64,000 nucleotides of DNA from Paragorgia papillata (lineage: Eukaryota; Cnidaria; Anthozoa; Scleralcyonacea; Coralliidae): positions 53,659 through 117,658 of the forward strand of contig JAWNZC010000260.1 in assembly GCA_035771165.1 (NCBI GenBank), given 5' to 3'. A program made the position numbers and the translations under genes. Within the stretch, counting starts at the first letter, position 1; each line of letters begins with the position of its first letter. This document shows positions 18,934-32,413 of this stretch, in pieces. The notes below the pieces were generated by a model that was given only the letters and a program-made list of their open reading frames with translations, was not told the DNA's origin and searched no databases.

Positions 18934-20498
18934 TAAAACCATGAACCTCGCCAAATTGGACAGGGGAGTTCGGAAATATGATTTCCCGGGGCGGGGGCCG
19001 TTCTAAATCGAACAGTCAAACATATGTGATAAAACACATTAAAATATGCGGAGAGTCAATATATAGCACACGACCAGACAGTTGCTAAAACTATCGGATT
19101 GAATGCCAACTGAATCGTGTAAATACTACATTTAGGCTTAGCGCACGCTGACGCATCAGTTACCTCGTTTCGTTTGTAAGATTGCGCCACATCTATAAAG
19201 CAGAGTCGAACACAGTCGAAGCAGAGTAGACATGAGATAAGAATAATCTTCGCAGAGAAAAATAGAGGCGGCTCGTCGTTTATGTTGATCAAGGACAAGA
19301 AAACTTCTCGTAAACGTCCGCCAGTTGCCGCATATATTTAGGTCGGGATCGAATTTAACGTTACCCCGTTACTTTGTGTTCGACGAACTGTTTTTCTTAT
19401 GAGTTATGCCTATCCGTCTTCTGTTCGTCTCTGCTTTAGACGTGACGCAATATTATAAACGAAATGAACTTCCTGCATAAAACGACGGTGTGACGATATA
19501 CGTCTTTAAACCAATATCGCACCTGATTGGTCAGTCGATTTTCCGCCTAGTAACGGTATAGCACCCGATTAATTCAATTATTTTTGCAGTCAAAACAACA
19601 CAATTATCGCCATAACTTGACCTTTAAACAAAGTGTTTAAGAGTTTTGGTATCCAGAACGCACACATACGCAGGTATGTAAAGAAACTTTTATAAACCTC
19701 ATCCAAATTCAAGTACTTTTTTGTCGCGCTTGTTTAGTGCGTTTTCTCAGCCGAGTATAGCGTAATTTAATATCGTCAAACTTTTTCATTTGTCAATGCT
19801 TAACCAAACTCGGAGAGTCTTTGTTGGGCTCTCTGAATTCCTCGTCAAGCTAATGATACGAGCAAATATAACAATACGCACTTGATGTAAAGTCTTCTCT
19901 TCGAATCTTCTTAATCCAGATGGAAGTTCGCAGCTTTGGATTGCTTGGAAATTGATAAAACGTTCTATCAGGCGTACTTTCTGATGTAGCTTTGCAATTG
20001 TAAGCACTTTGGCATTCTCCTTCAAATATATAAAGGGAGGACACGGTTGCACGCCTCTTACCATTTACCACACTCGTTGGTGTTAAATAAGGGTTATTTA
20101 AAATAGCACATTGTACACATTTTACATGCCTGCGTGTGTTCTGTATACCAAAAACTCTTAAACACTTTGTATAAAGGTCAAGTTATGGCGATAATTGTGT
20201 TGTTTTGACTGTGAAATTTATTGAAATTACTGGTTGCTACCCCGTTGCTAGGCGGAAGATAAACTAACCAATCAGGTGCGACATTGGTTTAAAGACGTAT
20301 ACTGTGGGATAATGATATCGTTCTAGGTAACTGATTTGCGTCCGTGTCCGCTAAGCCTAGATGTAGTATTTACACGATTCAGTTGGCATTCAATCTGAGT
20401 TTTAGCAACTGTCTGCTATTGACTCTACGCATATTTTATCGCATATGTGTGTTGCATTAAGAATGGTCCTGTCCAATGTGGCGAGGGTCCTGGTTTTA
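18934..20498 (-). mobile_element. Long-inverted-repeat THAP element, copy 2
   Basis: Same ends and internal layout as in copy 1. The minus-strand THAP ORF (20071-19850) is identical in length and keeps C20, C26, C70 and H73, with the same stop after H73. Its left arm lacks one G relative to copy 1 (CTGACGCATC). Confidence 0.7.
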
Positions 20499-21463
20499 AA
20501 TGGATCCCCGGGTTTACACAGTCACTACACGTTATTAAAATACATGTATCTCATGTGTAAGTACAGCATGTTGTTAAACTATTTAACAGCTTTTATTCTG
20601 CATTGATATTACTGTATGTATAACGTTTCAAAATGCCCAAAATGTTTGCAACGGAATAATATATCAGTCGTGTACTTCTCACAGTCACTGTAATAGATTT
20701 TCAGATATTTTGGTTCAAGTACTTAATGCACAACCATGAACAATATGTCAAACAAAAGCTATTGAATATTGCCGTTTGGAGTAAAAAAATTTAAGATTTT
20801 AGCTGAACGGAAAGTACTCCAAAAATGGTAAAACCTCTGCGATTTTTCACAAGAAAGATAGTGGCGAATACGAGCCTATACTTTGTCAAGTTTTTACAGA
20901 ACGTTCGCATCTTTCTGTAGTCTTATTGTAAACTACTTATGACTTCGCTTGTTCGGTCCGTGCTGGTGAAATATCGGACCTGTGTTTTCTGCACGGACTT
21001 CGGCTTGCTTATACACTCCCTCCATCCGTGCTAAAAACCTCGGTCCGATATTTTACTATTACAGATCCCGTGCTTGGCCAACAAGTAGTTAATAGCCTAG
21101 AAACGTTTATGATTGTTTAAATAGAAACACGTTAACGCAATAACCGTCCCGCCTGTCGGTTTTAGTCCTCTACGCCGTCCCGACACCAGGTCGCATTTGT
21201 GAGACATGTAATAATATAACAATAGAGTTGATGTTCGCGGGCATAAATGTTTTTGGCGCGACTCAGGCTCATTTTACCCCGAACGGAAGGCGATCGTTAA
21301 ACTTAGCTTGGAGAAGGGCCAAGAACATATTTATGCCCAAGAACATCAACTGTATTATTATTATCCCCGAGCCCGGGCGAGGGTGCTAATCTCGACACGC
21401 GTGGAGTCCACTTACACGCAAAACTTCACGCCAGATGAAAACCTGAAAGTAATTCTGAAACAT

Positions 21464-21500
<37 letters not shown>

Positions 21501-21502
<2 letters not shown>

Positions 21503-21871
21503 AAGTATGAAGTATAGTTTTACCTTAAAGTCTTCGCTACCAGAGGTTTCACCCTAAACGGGATCATCAGGCGACTGAAAAATATCGGTTAGTGGGCTGC
21601 TTAAATGCGTTGGTTGGGGCGTGGGTGTGGGCGTCGAAACGTCCGGCGCATTCGTTTGGAGCGTGGGTGTGGGCGTCGAAACGTTGCGCGCATTCCTTTG
21701 ATTGTTTAGGTTGTTGATCCGAAATCTGTTTTTGTGCCGACAGGTCGAAACTATTTCTGATCTTTTGTTTAGTAAAAGTTGTTTGTCTGCCTTCATGATG
21801 AAAAGTTTTTCGTCCAAACATAAATTGCATATATGGTATTGAGCACTCTCTAACATTTCGTGAACCAAAAC

Positions 21872-21875
<4 letters not shown>
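21501..21875 (-). mobile_element. Penelope-like tail, copy 2
   Basis: ORF 21868-21554 with the same CNLC...NKRSE...CRH region and two 42-bp repeats; one Arg to Thr change in the repeat. Flanked by TA tracts as in the other copies. Confidence 0.6.
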
Positions 21876-21913
<38 letters not shown>

Positions 21914-22797
21914 ATCAAATCGACAACTTGCGCAGTTCGGATAGCAGGTACTGGTAACTATCCTGTTAAATTATTCAAATTATTTAAATTTACGTCAGCA
22001 AATTATAATCATTATAAGTTCGGTTGGATTGCGAAATAAAGTTTTTCAGCGATCACGATCATGACGAAAGAAATCTTTGCCAGAAAAAATGGTTTCAGCT
22101 AAAATGCACATTAACATTACCATGGAAAAACTGACCAAAGAAAGAAGGCTAAGAAGAGATGTGACAGCAATAGAGACAGCAGGGAAGAGGCAACAATAGA
22201 CATGACTTAGGACCACTGAAAAAAGCCTAAAAATTTATGCACTTAAGACCGAAAACGATGCCGACCGAAATGTATCTGAAAGAACAAGGATGTGTCCTGA
22301 AACTGTTCAAAGCTGGTAAAGAATTCTGCTCTGGTGTATTCTACTTAACTCGAGAGAGAACGATGAAGAAATTTTGAAACAAACGGCGTTTTAGATCATG
22401 AGGAGAACTGAATGATGCCTTGTCATATTTATTTGTCACCAACGAAAAAAGTAAGAAACCGCGAACTAGAAAAACAATCCGAAAAGAGTAGACTGAATTG
22501 GCAGTGTTTGTGGTGATATGAGCAGAAGAAAGTTTAATAACGGTAGGAGATTCGTATTTGTATTACCAGTTTAGCTGAGTTAAAACGAAAGAAATCTTGA
22601 AAATGAAAATCAATATAAATAATATCTTGTCTAGCGTTGTCTTTGGACGATAGGTCGTTGGCATTGTATCTTTTCTTGCCCACTATTTATATCTGTTTTT
22701 GAATGAGAATTTGTCATTTAGTTCATCTCGGGTGTTTTTTAATATAGACTATGCATGTTCTTTCGCCTTTCTGTCTGTCAATACATGACAACAGATG

Positions 22798-22941
22798 AAC
22801 TTTGCTAATTAATTTTCTGGGATGTTTTTCGGGGTTGGGTGGGGTTGGGGGGGGGGGGGGGGAGGTTGTTGTGTTAAAAATGCATATAAAGCGGGCGAGG
22901 GGTTGTTGCGTTTATGTATTTCTAGTATTATAACTCAATCG
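22798..22941. repeat. G-rich segment marking subtype II, with 16-G run
   Basis: About 145 bp between ACAACAGATG and the LINE start, absent from copies 1 and 5. It contains TCGGGGTTGGGTGGGGTTG followed by a pure G run at 22847-22862, then AAAGCGGGCGAGG. Multiple G tracts could form a quadruplex. Run length is 16 here, 22 in copy 3 (34781-34802) and 15 in copy 4 (46730-46744). Confidence 0.85.
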
Positions 22942-22942
22942 C

Positions 22943-23870
22943 TACATACTGCCGAAGCCACAATGAACGACGATCTTAAAAACGTTGAATCTTGGTTAAA
23001 GTCGATAGAATGATTGCCAACATTAAGAAGACCAAAAAAAATGTTAATTGGTTCGCGTCCTGCTCTTAAAAAGGCTGAAAATCTGGAAATATATCTTTCC
23101 AACAGTAAGATTGAGGAAGTATCCACCTTTGACTATCTTGGTCTCTGCATACATAATACGCTATCCTGGAAACCTCAAGTTGATCGGATATGTCAACGCT
23201 CGTATCCCAAACTGAAATTACTGAATCGTATTTCAGGTTTTCTACCAACTGAAGTCCTTCTCAGAGTTTATAAGCAAACAATCTTACCTATTATCGACTA
23301 TGCTTCAATCGTATATGGCATGATTGTGGGTCTGTTCTTACCGACCGTGTTGAAAAAATTCAAAACAAGACAATGAGAACCATCTTACACGCTAACAGAT
23401 CAACTTGCACACAACAAATGCGTAACCGCCTGGGTCTCCTTACTTTACACAGCCGACGCCGCTTTTTAAGATATATTTTAGTTTTTAAAATTGTAAATAA
23501 CATTGACTGTCCTACGTATTTTAACGATTACTTTCTTTTAAGAAGTTCGTTAAGGGGAAAAAACCCTTCGAGATCAAACTTTGATAGACCTACCTAAAGT
23601 TAAAACTTCACTCGGACAAACTATGTTTAAGTTTGTGGCAGCTCGTGACTGGAACTTGCTCCCGAAGTCAATTAGGGTCATTAAAGTTCTCAGTAGTTTT
23701 AAATACTTGGTTTTTAAATATCTTTTAGAAATTGACAATTCTTCACACAATTGTAGTTTATAATTATCAGTCTTCTGTTAAATTTTTATATTGTGTATAT
23801 TGTGTCCCCAATTAGCTGTAATATATAGCTAAATACATTGACACTAAAATAAAGTTATTCATTCATATTG
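22943..23870 (+). mobile_element. Truncated LINE, copy 2
   Basis: As copy 1, but ATCGTATATGG has an extra AT relative to ATCGTATGG, shifting frame after YASIV; the RT C-terminus is split into three ORFs (23014-23376, 23373-23597, 23581-23763). A further extra A in GGGGAAAAAACCC breaks it again. Both lesions are shared with copy 3. Confidence 0.8.
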
Positions 23871-24566
23871 TAAATGAGAACTTCGATAGGTATATTTATG
23901 TTAATAATGAACTATTTTACATACTGTTCACCCAGGTAAGACCAGCTATTACAGCTGAATGGGTCTTCACAGTTTAAATAAAGAATTTATTATTATTATT
24001 ATTATTATTATTATGTAATCCTGCTTTCTGATTGGCTAACGAGCGGTCCTTATCAGGGCGTATGGATCGCGCGAGTTTTAAACCCAAACGGAAACGTTTT
24101 TAATTTTTCAAAGGCCGCCATTTAAAATCAATTGCAAAAATGTACTCAGAGGAAAGCCTACATAGTGACAGTGAAATCTGTTATCCAACAGAAGACTTTC
24201 CTCTTTCCTCTAACGAAGGTAAAACACAGACTTTTCGTTATCCACTATAAATACTGCAGTTGAGGACCAGAACACGAGCGAATATATTGACGAAATCCAA
24301 ATGTTTATGTAATAGATAAAGCATGAGCAGCGATCTGTATCTGATTTACAAGGCGAGCTGCATTATCGCACTTATCAAATGGACGCATCTAAATCGCCAT
24401 GTTTTGAAACAAATTTTCAAGTTGGAGTGAATTTAGCTAAGAAATTGAGGAAAAAGTTTATGTAAATCAGGACGAATCTGTATGCGATTTACAGCTATTG
24501 ATTAAATATTCATTTCTTTTTTTCACATACGATATCAATGTTATTAAAAGGTACTTTCTATCAATA

Positions 24567-25884
24567 AATGAGTGAAGGGAAATTGAAGCCATATATGTAC
24601 CTGATAAAGAGTTAAATATCCTGATATCCAGTTTTTTTATGAATCTACAAAAGAGAAATGGCGAAGTCTACGAACCATCCTCCCTCAGTGACCTCCAGAG
24701 AAGCTTACATAGATATTTAAACAATAAACATTCAAGTTTAAATCTTTTCCAAGACCAAGAATACTCAAAGGCTAGAGAGGTTCTTTTAGCAAGGAAAAGA
24801 GAGCTGCTGTAGCAGCACGCCAAAGGAAACCGATCACAAGCTGCTAGAGAGTTGACCATTGACCAGAAGAAGACCTTGAAACCGGTTTGTTTGGTAACCA
24901 AGGACCCAAAGTTCTCCAAAAGACCGTTTGGCGGGTTCTTTCCCTTCATTTTGGATTCAGAGCTCGTGATGAATCCAGAAGATTAAAATGGGAAGACAGC
25001 TCTTGGTAAAGACCCGGAAACTGGCAGCGAGTTGTTGATATGAAAGGGGATTCAAGACAAGACGCGGACGACCAACATTAGACAGAGTGATGTCCAGTTC
25101 AGTTGTTTAATTTATTCGCCAGCCATCGACTAGACGGGTACAGAATTTTTACACGACAAAGCAACATGGCTGTTAACCACCGCCGTAAACCAGGTTTGGT
25201 ACACCAAAGTTCCATTGGGAGAAAACGAAAATGAGAAGTTTCTTGTGAAGGTTGCGAAAGCCGCTAATTTGCCAGGAAATTTCGGTAATCACTCGGGCAG
25301 AAAAACATGTATTTTGCATCTAATGGATACTTATGTTCTAGCGAATTACGTGGCTCAACTGAGTGGGCATAAGAATTTGAAAAGCCTGCATGCCTATAAA
25401 AACAGCTTCAGCTAGCCATCAGCGAAAAATGTCAATGGTCTTGAGTAGCTCAACCATGGTCACTTCCATAGAGTCTAGAAGTTCGCAGAAGCATCAAGCC
25501 TCCACTGTAATGACTTCACAATCCAGCATCCAAGAACAAAATTTCTCCTTTTCCAATCGGTCTGCAGTTGAAGGCATGTTTTCTGGAGCAGCGATCGGAA
25601 AAATGGAAGGGTGTACATTCAATTTTTTCCTCAATCCGGCCACTAGTGAAATGTTATCATCAGTGATGACAGTGAATCGGACTGAATCGCATCCCTTTTT
25701 CTTTTTGTTACTTAGATCTGGGTATTTTGTGAGGAACTTATCGATGTTTTTATGCAATGATCACGGTAGATGCCAACAATATTGTAACGAACTTTCTTCG
25801 CTTCGTCTCTTTCGAGTTTTGAAATTAACATGCTTCACTCAGGTGACTTCCTTATTTGGTCACTGCTATGGCTTCTTTCAATGA
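24567..25884 (+). pseudogene. Tyrosine recombinase pseudogene, copy 2
   Basis: Same TAG stop in the N-terminal domain and same frameshift before the box I arginine as copy 1. HSGRK is in frame with KTCILHLM here. An additional A in CCTATAAAAACAGC, just at the presumptive nucleophile LHAY, shifts frame right after Tyr and splits the tail into its own ORF (25390-25884). Confidence 0.8.
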
Positions 25885-26621
25885 CGTATTTATTTCTATT
25901 TTTATTCGTAAGAGAGGGTGGCGGGTGTATTTCGTTTTTCAAGAAAAAAAAATATTATTTACCGTTTTGGTCGGTCCGTATTTAGAGAAATATTTCCCAC
26001 GGTCTCAAGTACGGCCCTCGGCCTGCGGCCTCGTGCCGTTTTTGAGACCTTGGGGAATATTTCTCTATACGGACCTCCCAGTCGGTAAATAATATATATG
26101 TCTACCAAGTTATTTGTATAGTCTACAACGTGTTCATCTTATTTAGAGCATAGCCCACAGTTCCTACATCCACTGTCGAAGTTAGTTTTGTCATGAATAT
26201 TGTAAATAAGTAGTAAGAGGATTTTGCTCATGCAATTAAGGGTTCAATTTTCAAAAATCACTCGTAGTGTAAAATTCTTAATTGCACTCGCTATCTTATG
26301 ATTACCTATACTAATCAGTTGAATAAATGATGCGTCTGTTAGAACAATGAAATGAGTGTGTGTCATGATATAAATACTTTTGTTCCACTTCTTTTTTATT
26401 CTGACTCTTCTAGCCTTCCAACACTTCTTTTCAGAACTTTCCAACGTTATTGTTCACCATGCTAAATGATTTTTTCAAAGCTATATAAATAAATGCTAGT
26501 TTAGTTTTTTTTTCGCCTTTCCAAAGAAAAATACATCTGAAACTCGTATACCTGGGCGTTTTATTATTGGGCAAACCATCTATTAAATTAAGTGACGGTC
26601 TGCATTGTTTTTCTATTACAG

Positions 26622-26891
26622 GTTTAACGTCATTTTCAGATGTACCAGAAACACACCAGAGTTCTGCGAATAGCATTAGCGCGTCCGACCTATCCGCACT
26701 TTCATTGCTAGGCACGAGAACAAAACAACGTTCTTCAGGAAGCAGTGAAAGTGGTGACGACATGGACTCTCTTTCTATTCGATCCAGCAACACGTCTTTG
26801 ATCAACCGTATGAGCAATCGGACACCATGCAGCTTTACCACATCACAAAATGTCCAGCCAACGCCACAAAGTGTATCAACATCAACAACTA
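26622..26891 (+). CDS. Candidate exon A, copy 3
   Basis: 270 bp, phase 1-1, same splice signals. Carries the Asp/Leu/Met variants that also mark copy 4, against Ala/Val/Thr in copy 1. Confidence 0.55.
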
Positions 26892-29280
26892 GTAAGTACT
26901 AACTATATATGACAAATGATGATGACGATGATGATCATGTGACGATGATGTTGTCCACTTTGTATTTAGGGACTATTGATATAGCTTTGTGTGTATATAT
27001 ATATATATATATAAAACTCGTAAAAACCAAGGAAATCAGTCAATAAGTTCGTTATTTAACAAATAGATGATATTTTTCCGTGCGTGTGTACTGTAATAAC
27101 GCACAGATGACGTCACAGCGTGTAAAGAACAAAAAAGTACGCCACGAGACGCAGTCGAGTGGCGTGACTGTTGTTCTTTACACGCTGTGACGTCTTCTGT
27201 GCGTTATTACAGTACACACGCACGGAAAAATGTCAACGAAGCCCGGATAGCGCTATTCACTGGATAGCGATTTTTTCAACCTTCGTAAAAATGGTCACAA
27301 TAGATCTTAAAAACTTCAGTTTATAAATACCAAATCCTAATCTGAGGTCATAACAATCAACGGCCAATTTTACGAAGGTTGAAAAAATCGCTATCCAGTG
27401 GATAGCGCTATCCGGCCTTCGTACAACCGGTTCCAGGACAATATAGCTGTCTAATCATGTCTCAAATATATGAAGGTATTACATATACTTTACCTCAAGT
27501 TAATAAGTCTATCTACTTAAAAACTGTTTCACTCGTGTTTTAAAAACACTCGTGAAATTAAACCTTAATTTTCCTCGGCCCCATGCAATTACCTATTCAA
27601 AGTGAATTCTTTCATCACTTTCATGTTTAAATGAAACGAATTTTTTCCGACTTTTGTCAAATATTGAGATAAATGCGTTTGACTTGTTGGAGGTAACTAA
27701 AAGCGTTATAATCATGCGCGACTGGAAAAAGTGTTTGTGAAGAAACCAATATTACGTTACAAATATACTTCTAGAAAGTTTCAAATGATAATGATAACAA
27801 AGTAAAAGGCTTCAAAGATCATGGAAATGTATAGGAGCAGATTTCTCAGCTTCTTTTGTAAGTGACACGAGCTCTTGCTTGTCAATTAAATCTTCAGAGT
27901 AAAGAAAAGCAGCAGCAATAACTAGGTCATCATCATCCATCTTGTTTCTGACTGCAGAGTCGAACTCGAATATAATAAAAATCTAAACACCATTCAACAC
28001 ACGGGTGTAACCCAGTCCTCTGCGCGGGTTTACTCGTACTCGAACTTGCACTCGCACCAAAGCTAAACCTCCCTAGTATTTCATTTCATACTACAATTAC
28101 TGCACTCAATTACACGCTATCGCATCCTCTACTGCACTGTGTATGCTACTGCGAGTTCCTGCATAGTGTACTGCAAGCCAGCGCACTCTACCGTTCGCTA
28201 TCGCATGCTCTACTTCACGCTAATGCACTCTGATAGTCTAATGTTCCCTACTGCAAAAGCTTGTGCCCTTTTTCACGCCATCGCATCCTCTAGTGTATTC
28301 TGTATGCTACTTCACCCTATATATCGCATGCTGCACTGCACACTATTGCATACTTTCCTGCAAGCTAGTGCACTATACTACACGCTATATCATGCTCTAC
28401 TTCACGCAACTGTATACTCTACTGCACTCTGCTGATGTACTGTACTGTACTGTACTTAATTTTACGAGAGCTCGTGTGATTAGGTATTAATAATATAGCG
28501 GGTAAAATTATTCAAGAGTTATGTTATGTCCAGAAAATGTCGAAGTACATGTACCTTATCACGGTCGATGCTCGAAACATTCCAATTTTCCTCGTTCTAT
28601 CGCTGTACCTGTTGCTTTCTTTTTGTAAACACAGGCAAAAGTTTGTAAATTTTCTAGAGTATTAATTTTCACTAATAGTTTACACTCCTTCAAAAGTTTA
28701 AATTAGTTCAAAGTAAACAAAAAAAAACATTTTCAAACCGAAAAACCTTGCAGATTTGTTGGAAAAAAGTCACTCCTCTGAGGTTCACTGTTGCTAAGTA
28801 GCAAAGCGACGAATCACATGCTGATCAAAGTACTGCTGATCAAAGAACCAATTTTGCCCTGAATTACAAAAAAAAGCCCTCTGCATTAGCCAGTCATATT
28901 CAAGTAATTTTGCCCTGTATATTATTAATAAAATAATCCTTCGAAAGATTCGTCAGCTTTGATATCATTCCTCAGTGCAATTTATGTTTCTTATGCAGGC
29001 TAAGAGGTTAGCGACTCCCCAACTCTCGGGCACCTCTTTTTCGTACATTGACTCTTGAGGGCTATAGCTATTTTCCAACGTCAGGCAAACGCAGAATTCC
29101 TTTTCCTTCTGGCTAACACCCTGGTGTACTTTCTGTATGTTCAGTCGCCTAACATCAAACGAAAGAAATCCCTGTGAAACTTTCTGTGAATAGTTGAGAC
29201 CCAACAAAATTTCTGCATACTCGGTTCCCAGGCGCTTATGCTTTTTCCACGTCAGATTATCTATTTATTTTATCTTATAG

Positions 29281-29667
29281 ATGATGCTGCTAAATGTAAG
29301 AAGCTGTTGAACAAAGGAAAGCTTATGTATGCTGAGCCAAAGTATCTTCTGGACGTGGCCTTAGAGAACTTAGCCAATGGCAACAGCCAACTTATTGATG
29401 AGGAAACAGAAGAGCACACGTTCACAGAGTTAATCAGCAAAAGCGCAAACAAAACAGAAGATGATATTGGCGGAAATTTTACAAACAATGGACAAACAAG
29501 ATCAGACTCATCGTTGGAAAGTTCTTCATCAACCTTTTGGTTGACTACAGACTCATCTGGGGTAGAAGGCTGTGTGGAACCTTGTGTAAAACCGTGTGTA
29601 AAACCAGAGACAGAAGCTGAGAGGAAATCAGCCCATGTTCGGATGCGTGAAACCATCAGTGCAAGTA
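29281..29667 (+). CDS. Candidate exon B, copy 3
   Basis: Intact 129-codon exon with Glu and Ser variants identical to copy 2 at the protein level. Copy 3 is the cleanest unit holding both A and B in order on one strand. Confidence 0.55.
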
Positions 29668-29789
29668 GTGAGTACTTTTATTATTATACAATGCTGATAC
29701 AATCTCGACTGTGATTGGCTAAAAACCTACAGATAATTCTTGACGTCTGTAGCTATGACGCGCTGGCCAGCGGTTTAAACAAAACAAAC

Positions 29790-29906
29790 ATGGCGGCCGT
29801 CCTTAGGAGTGAAGATCAGAAGCGGATTAATCCGGCGGATTTGGCACGTTTTGTTGACGCTAAAACCACCAAGAAAAAACAAGCGAGCTACACGTACATC
29901 TGTTAG
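29790..29906 (+). CDS. Short promoter-associated ORF, copy 3
   Basis: Same 38-residue product as in copy 2, one synonymous difference (ACG for ACA near the end). Confidence 0.3.
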   Translation: MAAVLRSEDQKRINPADLARFVDAKTTKKKQASYTYIC

Positions 29907-30846
29907 AGTTTAAAGCAGTGTTTGAAGGAGAAAATTGTATTTGAAAGCGAAAAAAGTTAGCGAACCTCGAACTGAAGACGGTATGAATATTTACTAATTT
30001 TACCTAACTTTGTAAAAAATTTTCTAAAGGCTTCAACATTTATAATTGTATAATAAAACAATTATTGAATTCGGTTATCGCATGATATCAAAAATTATCA
30101 AGGCCTCTGTTTGTGTTATCCGCCTCAGCCTTCGGCTTCGGCAGATAACACAAACCTCGGCCTTGATAATTCTTGATATCATGCTCAACCTCATCCAATA
30201 ATTGTATATTATATGACTAATTTCGTGAGCGGCCTGGAACGCAAAATCCAGGAATCTGATTGGTTGGCTACTAAAACAAAATAAACATCAGAACTTCAGT
30301 TCTAACTGCGCATGGCTGTTTGTAAACCCAGGACCGTGGACCCAGGGATTCATGCACTGATCTCTGTATAACTGGATTGCTCATCAAAAACAATTGTCAG
30401 ATGTTAATTTACTACTGCAAAACAGAAGGAAAATGCAAGCAAATACAGTTCGAAATTGTCAACTGCATACTTCAAGACTTTGTAAAGACACATGCATGTT
30501 TTACTAGTCTTTAATGAAATTATTGACTGGTTTCGTTGGTTTTTACGAGTTTTGTGATATACACCAAGTTTATCGATTACAGAGTAAAAAACTACGAAAT
30601 GACACGTTTTGCTGCTTAGAAATACCAACAAATGCAAAAACTAAGCTTCTAAACCTTTTACAGTGTTTTTTGTTTGATACCAATAGCAAAAAAAAATTTA
30701 GTGTGTCTTTTTTTGTCTCTTCGTCCTACGAAAACATACAAAATTTCCGTGGCTGCCATCTTGGTACTCCAAATTCGTCATCTCCAGTGGCTTCATTTTT
30801 GGAGCCGGATGAGCAATCCAGTTATATAGAGATCAGTGGATTTATG

Positions 30847-32413
30847 TAAAACCATGAACCTCGCCAAATTGGACAGGGGAGTTCGGAAATATGATTTCCC
30901 GGGGCGGGGGGCCGTTCTAAATCGAACAGTCAAACATATGTGATAAAACACATTAAAATATGCGGAGAGTCAATATATAGCACACGACCAGACAGTTGCT
31001 AAAACTATCGGATTGAATTCGAACTGAATCGTGTAAATACTACATTTAGGCTTAGCGCACGCTGACGCATCAGTTACCTCGTTTCGTTTGTAAGATTGCG
31101 CCACATCTATAAAGCAGAGTCGAACACAGTCGAAGCAGAGTAGACATGAGATAAGAATAATCTTCGCAGAGAAAAAATAGAGGCGGCTCGTCGTTTATGT
31201 TGATCAAGGACAAGAAAACTTCTCGTAAACGTCCGCCAGTTGCCGCATATATTTAGGTCGGGATCGAATTTAACGTTACCCCGTTACTTTGTGTTCGACG
31301 AACTGTTTTTCTTATGAGTTATGCCTATCCGTCTTCTGTTCGTCTCTGCTTTAGACGTGACGCAATATTATAAACGAAATGAACTTCCTGCATAAAACGA
31401 CGGTGTGACGATATACGTCTTTAAACCAATATCGCACCTGATTGGTCAGTCGATTTTCCGCCTAGTAACGGTATAGCACCCGATTAATTCAATTATTTTT
31501 GCAGTCAAAACAACACAATTATCGCCATAACTTGACCTTTAAACAAAGTGTTTAAGAGTTTTGGTATCCAGAACGCACACATACGCAGGTATGTAAAGAA
31601 ACTTTTATAAACCTCATCCAAATTCAAGTACTTTTTTGTCGCGCTTGTTTAGTGCGTTTTCTCAGCCGAGTATAGCGTAATTTAATATCGTCAAACTTTT
31701 TCATTTGTCAATGCTTAACCAAACTCGGAGAGTCTTTGTTGGGCTCTCTGAATTCCTCGTCAAGCTAATGATACGAGCAAATATAACAATACGCACTTGA
31801 TGTAAAGTCTTCTCTTCGAATCTTCTTAATCCAGATGGAAGTTCGCAGCTTTGGATTGCTTGGAAATTGATAAAACGTTCTATCAGGCGTACTTTCTGAT
31901 GTAGCTTTGCAATTGTAAGCACTTTGGCATTCTCCTTCAAATATATAAAGGGAGGACACGGTTGCACGCCTCTTACCATTTACCACACTCGTTGGTGTTA
32001 AATAAGGGTTATTTAAAATAGCACATTGTACACATTTTACATGCCTGCGTGTGTTCTGTATACCAAAAACTCTTAAACACTTTGTATAAAGGTCAAGTTA
32101 TGGCGATAATTGTGTTGTTTTGACTGTGAAATTTATTGAAATTACTGGTTGCTACCCCGTTGCTAGGCGGAAGATAAACTAACCAATCAGGTGCGACATT
32201 GGTTTAAAGACGTATACTGTGGGATAATGATATCGTTCTAGGTAACTGATTTGCGTCCGTGTCCGCTAAGCCTAGATGTAGTATTTACACGATTCAGTTG
32301 GCATTCAATCTGAGTTTTAGCAACTGTCTGCTATTGACTCTACGCATATTTTATCGCATATGTGTGTTGCATTAAGAATGGTCCTGTCCAATGTGGCGAG
32401 GGTCCTGGTTTTA
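30847..32413 (-). mobile_element. Long-inverted-repeat THAP element, copy 3
   Basis: Full-length, THAP ORF at 31986-31765 unchanged. One extra A in the left arm (AGAGAAAAAATAG near 31173). Confidence 0.7.

Larger units (their letters stand above)
11840..25804 (+). repeat. Array copy 2 (with 3.06-kb insertion and 1.0-kb deletion)
   Basis: Second copy. It starts normally, but at about 12015 the foldback jumps through a TA tract straight to the sequence equivalent to 1211 of copy 1, so about 1.0 kb including exon A is missing. A DIRS-like element occupies 13280-16335 inside the minisatellite. From 16336 on the unit is ordinary. It carries the G-rich segment (22798-22941, with a 16-G run at 22847-22862) that marks subtype II. 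Stretches without genes (18000-18930, 20500-20940, 21910-22800, 23870-24140) match the equivalent empty parts of copy 1. Confidence 0.93.

Noticed and set aside
1..25804. Interpretation of the 12-kb direct repeats as LTRs of one large retroelement
   Set aside because: More than two copies follow each other directly without a distinct internal region, and each contains several unrelated elements.
28139..28435. 98-residue ORF over the minisatellite (also 40127-40423)
   Set aside because: It is a compositional reading of the degenerate TACTGCA/GCATGCTC repeat, present only where indels keep it open and broken in copy 1.
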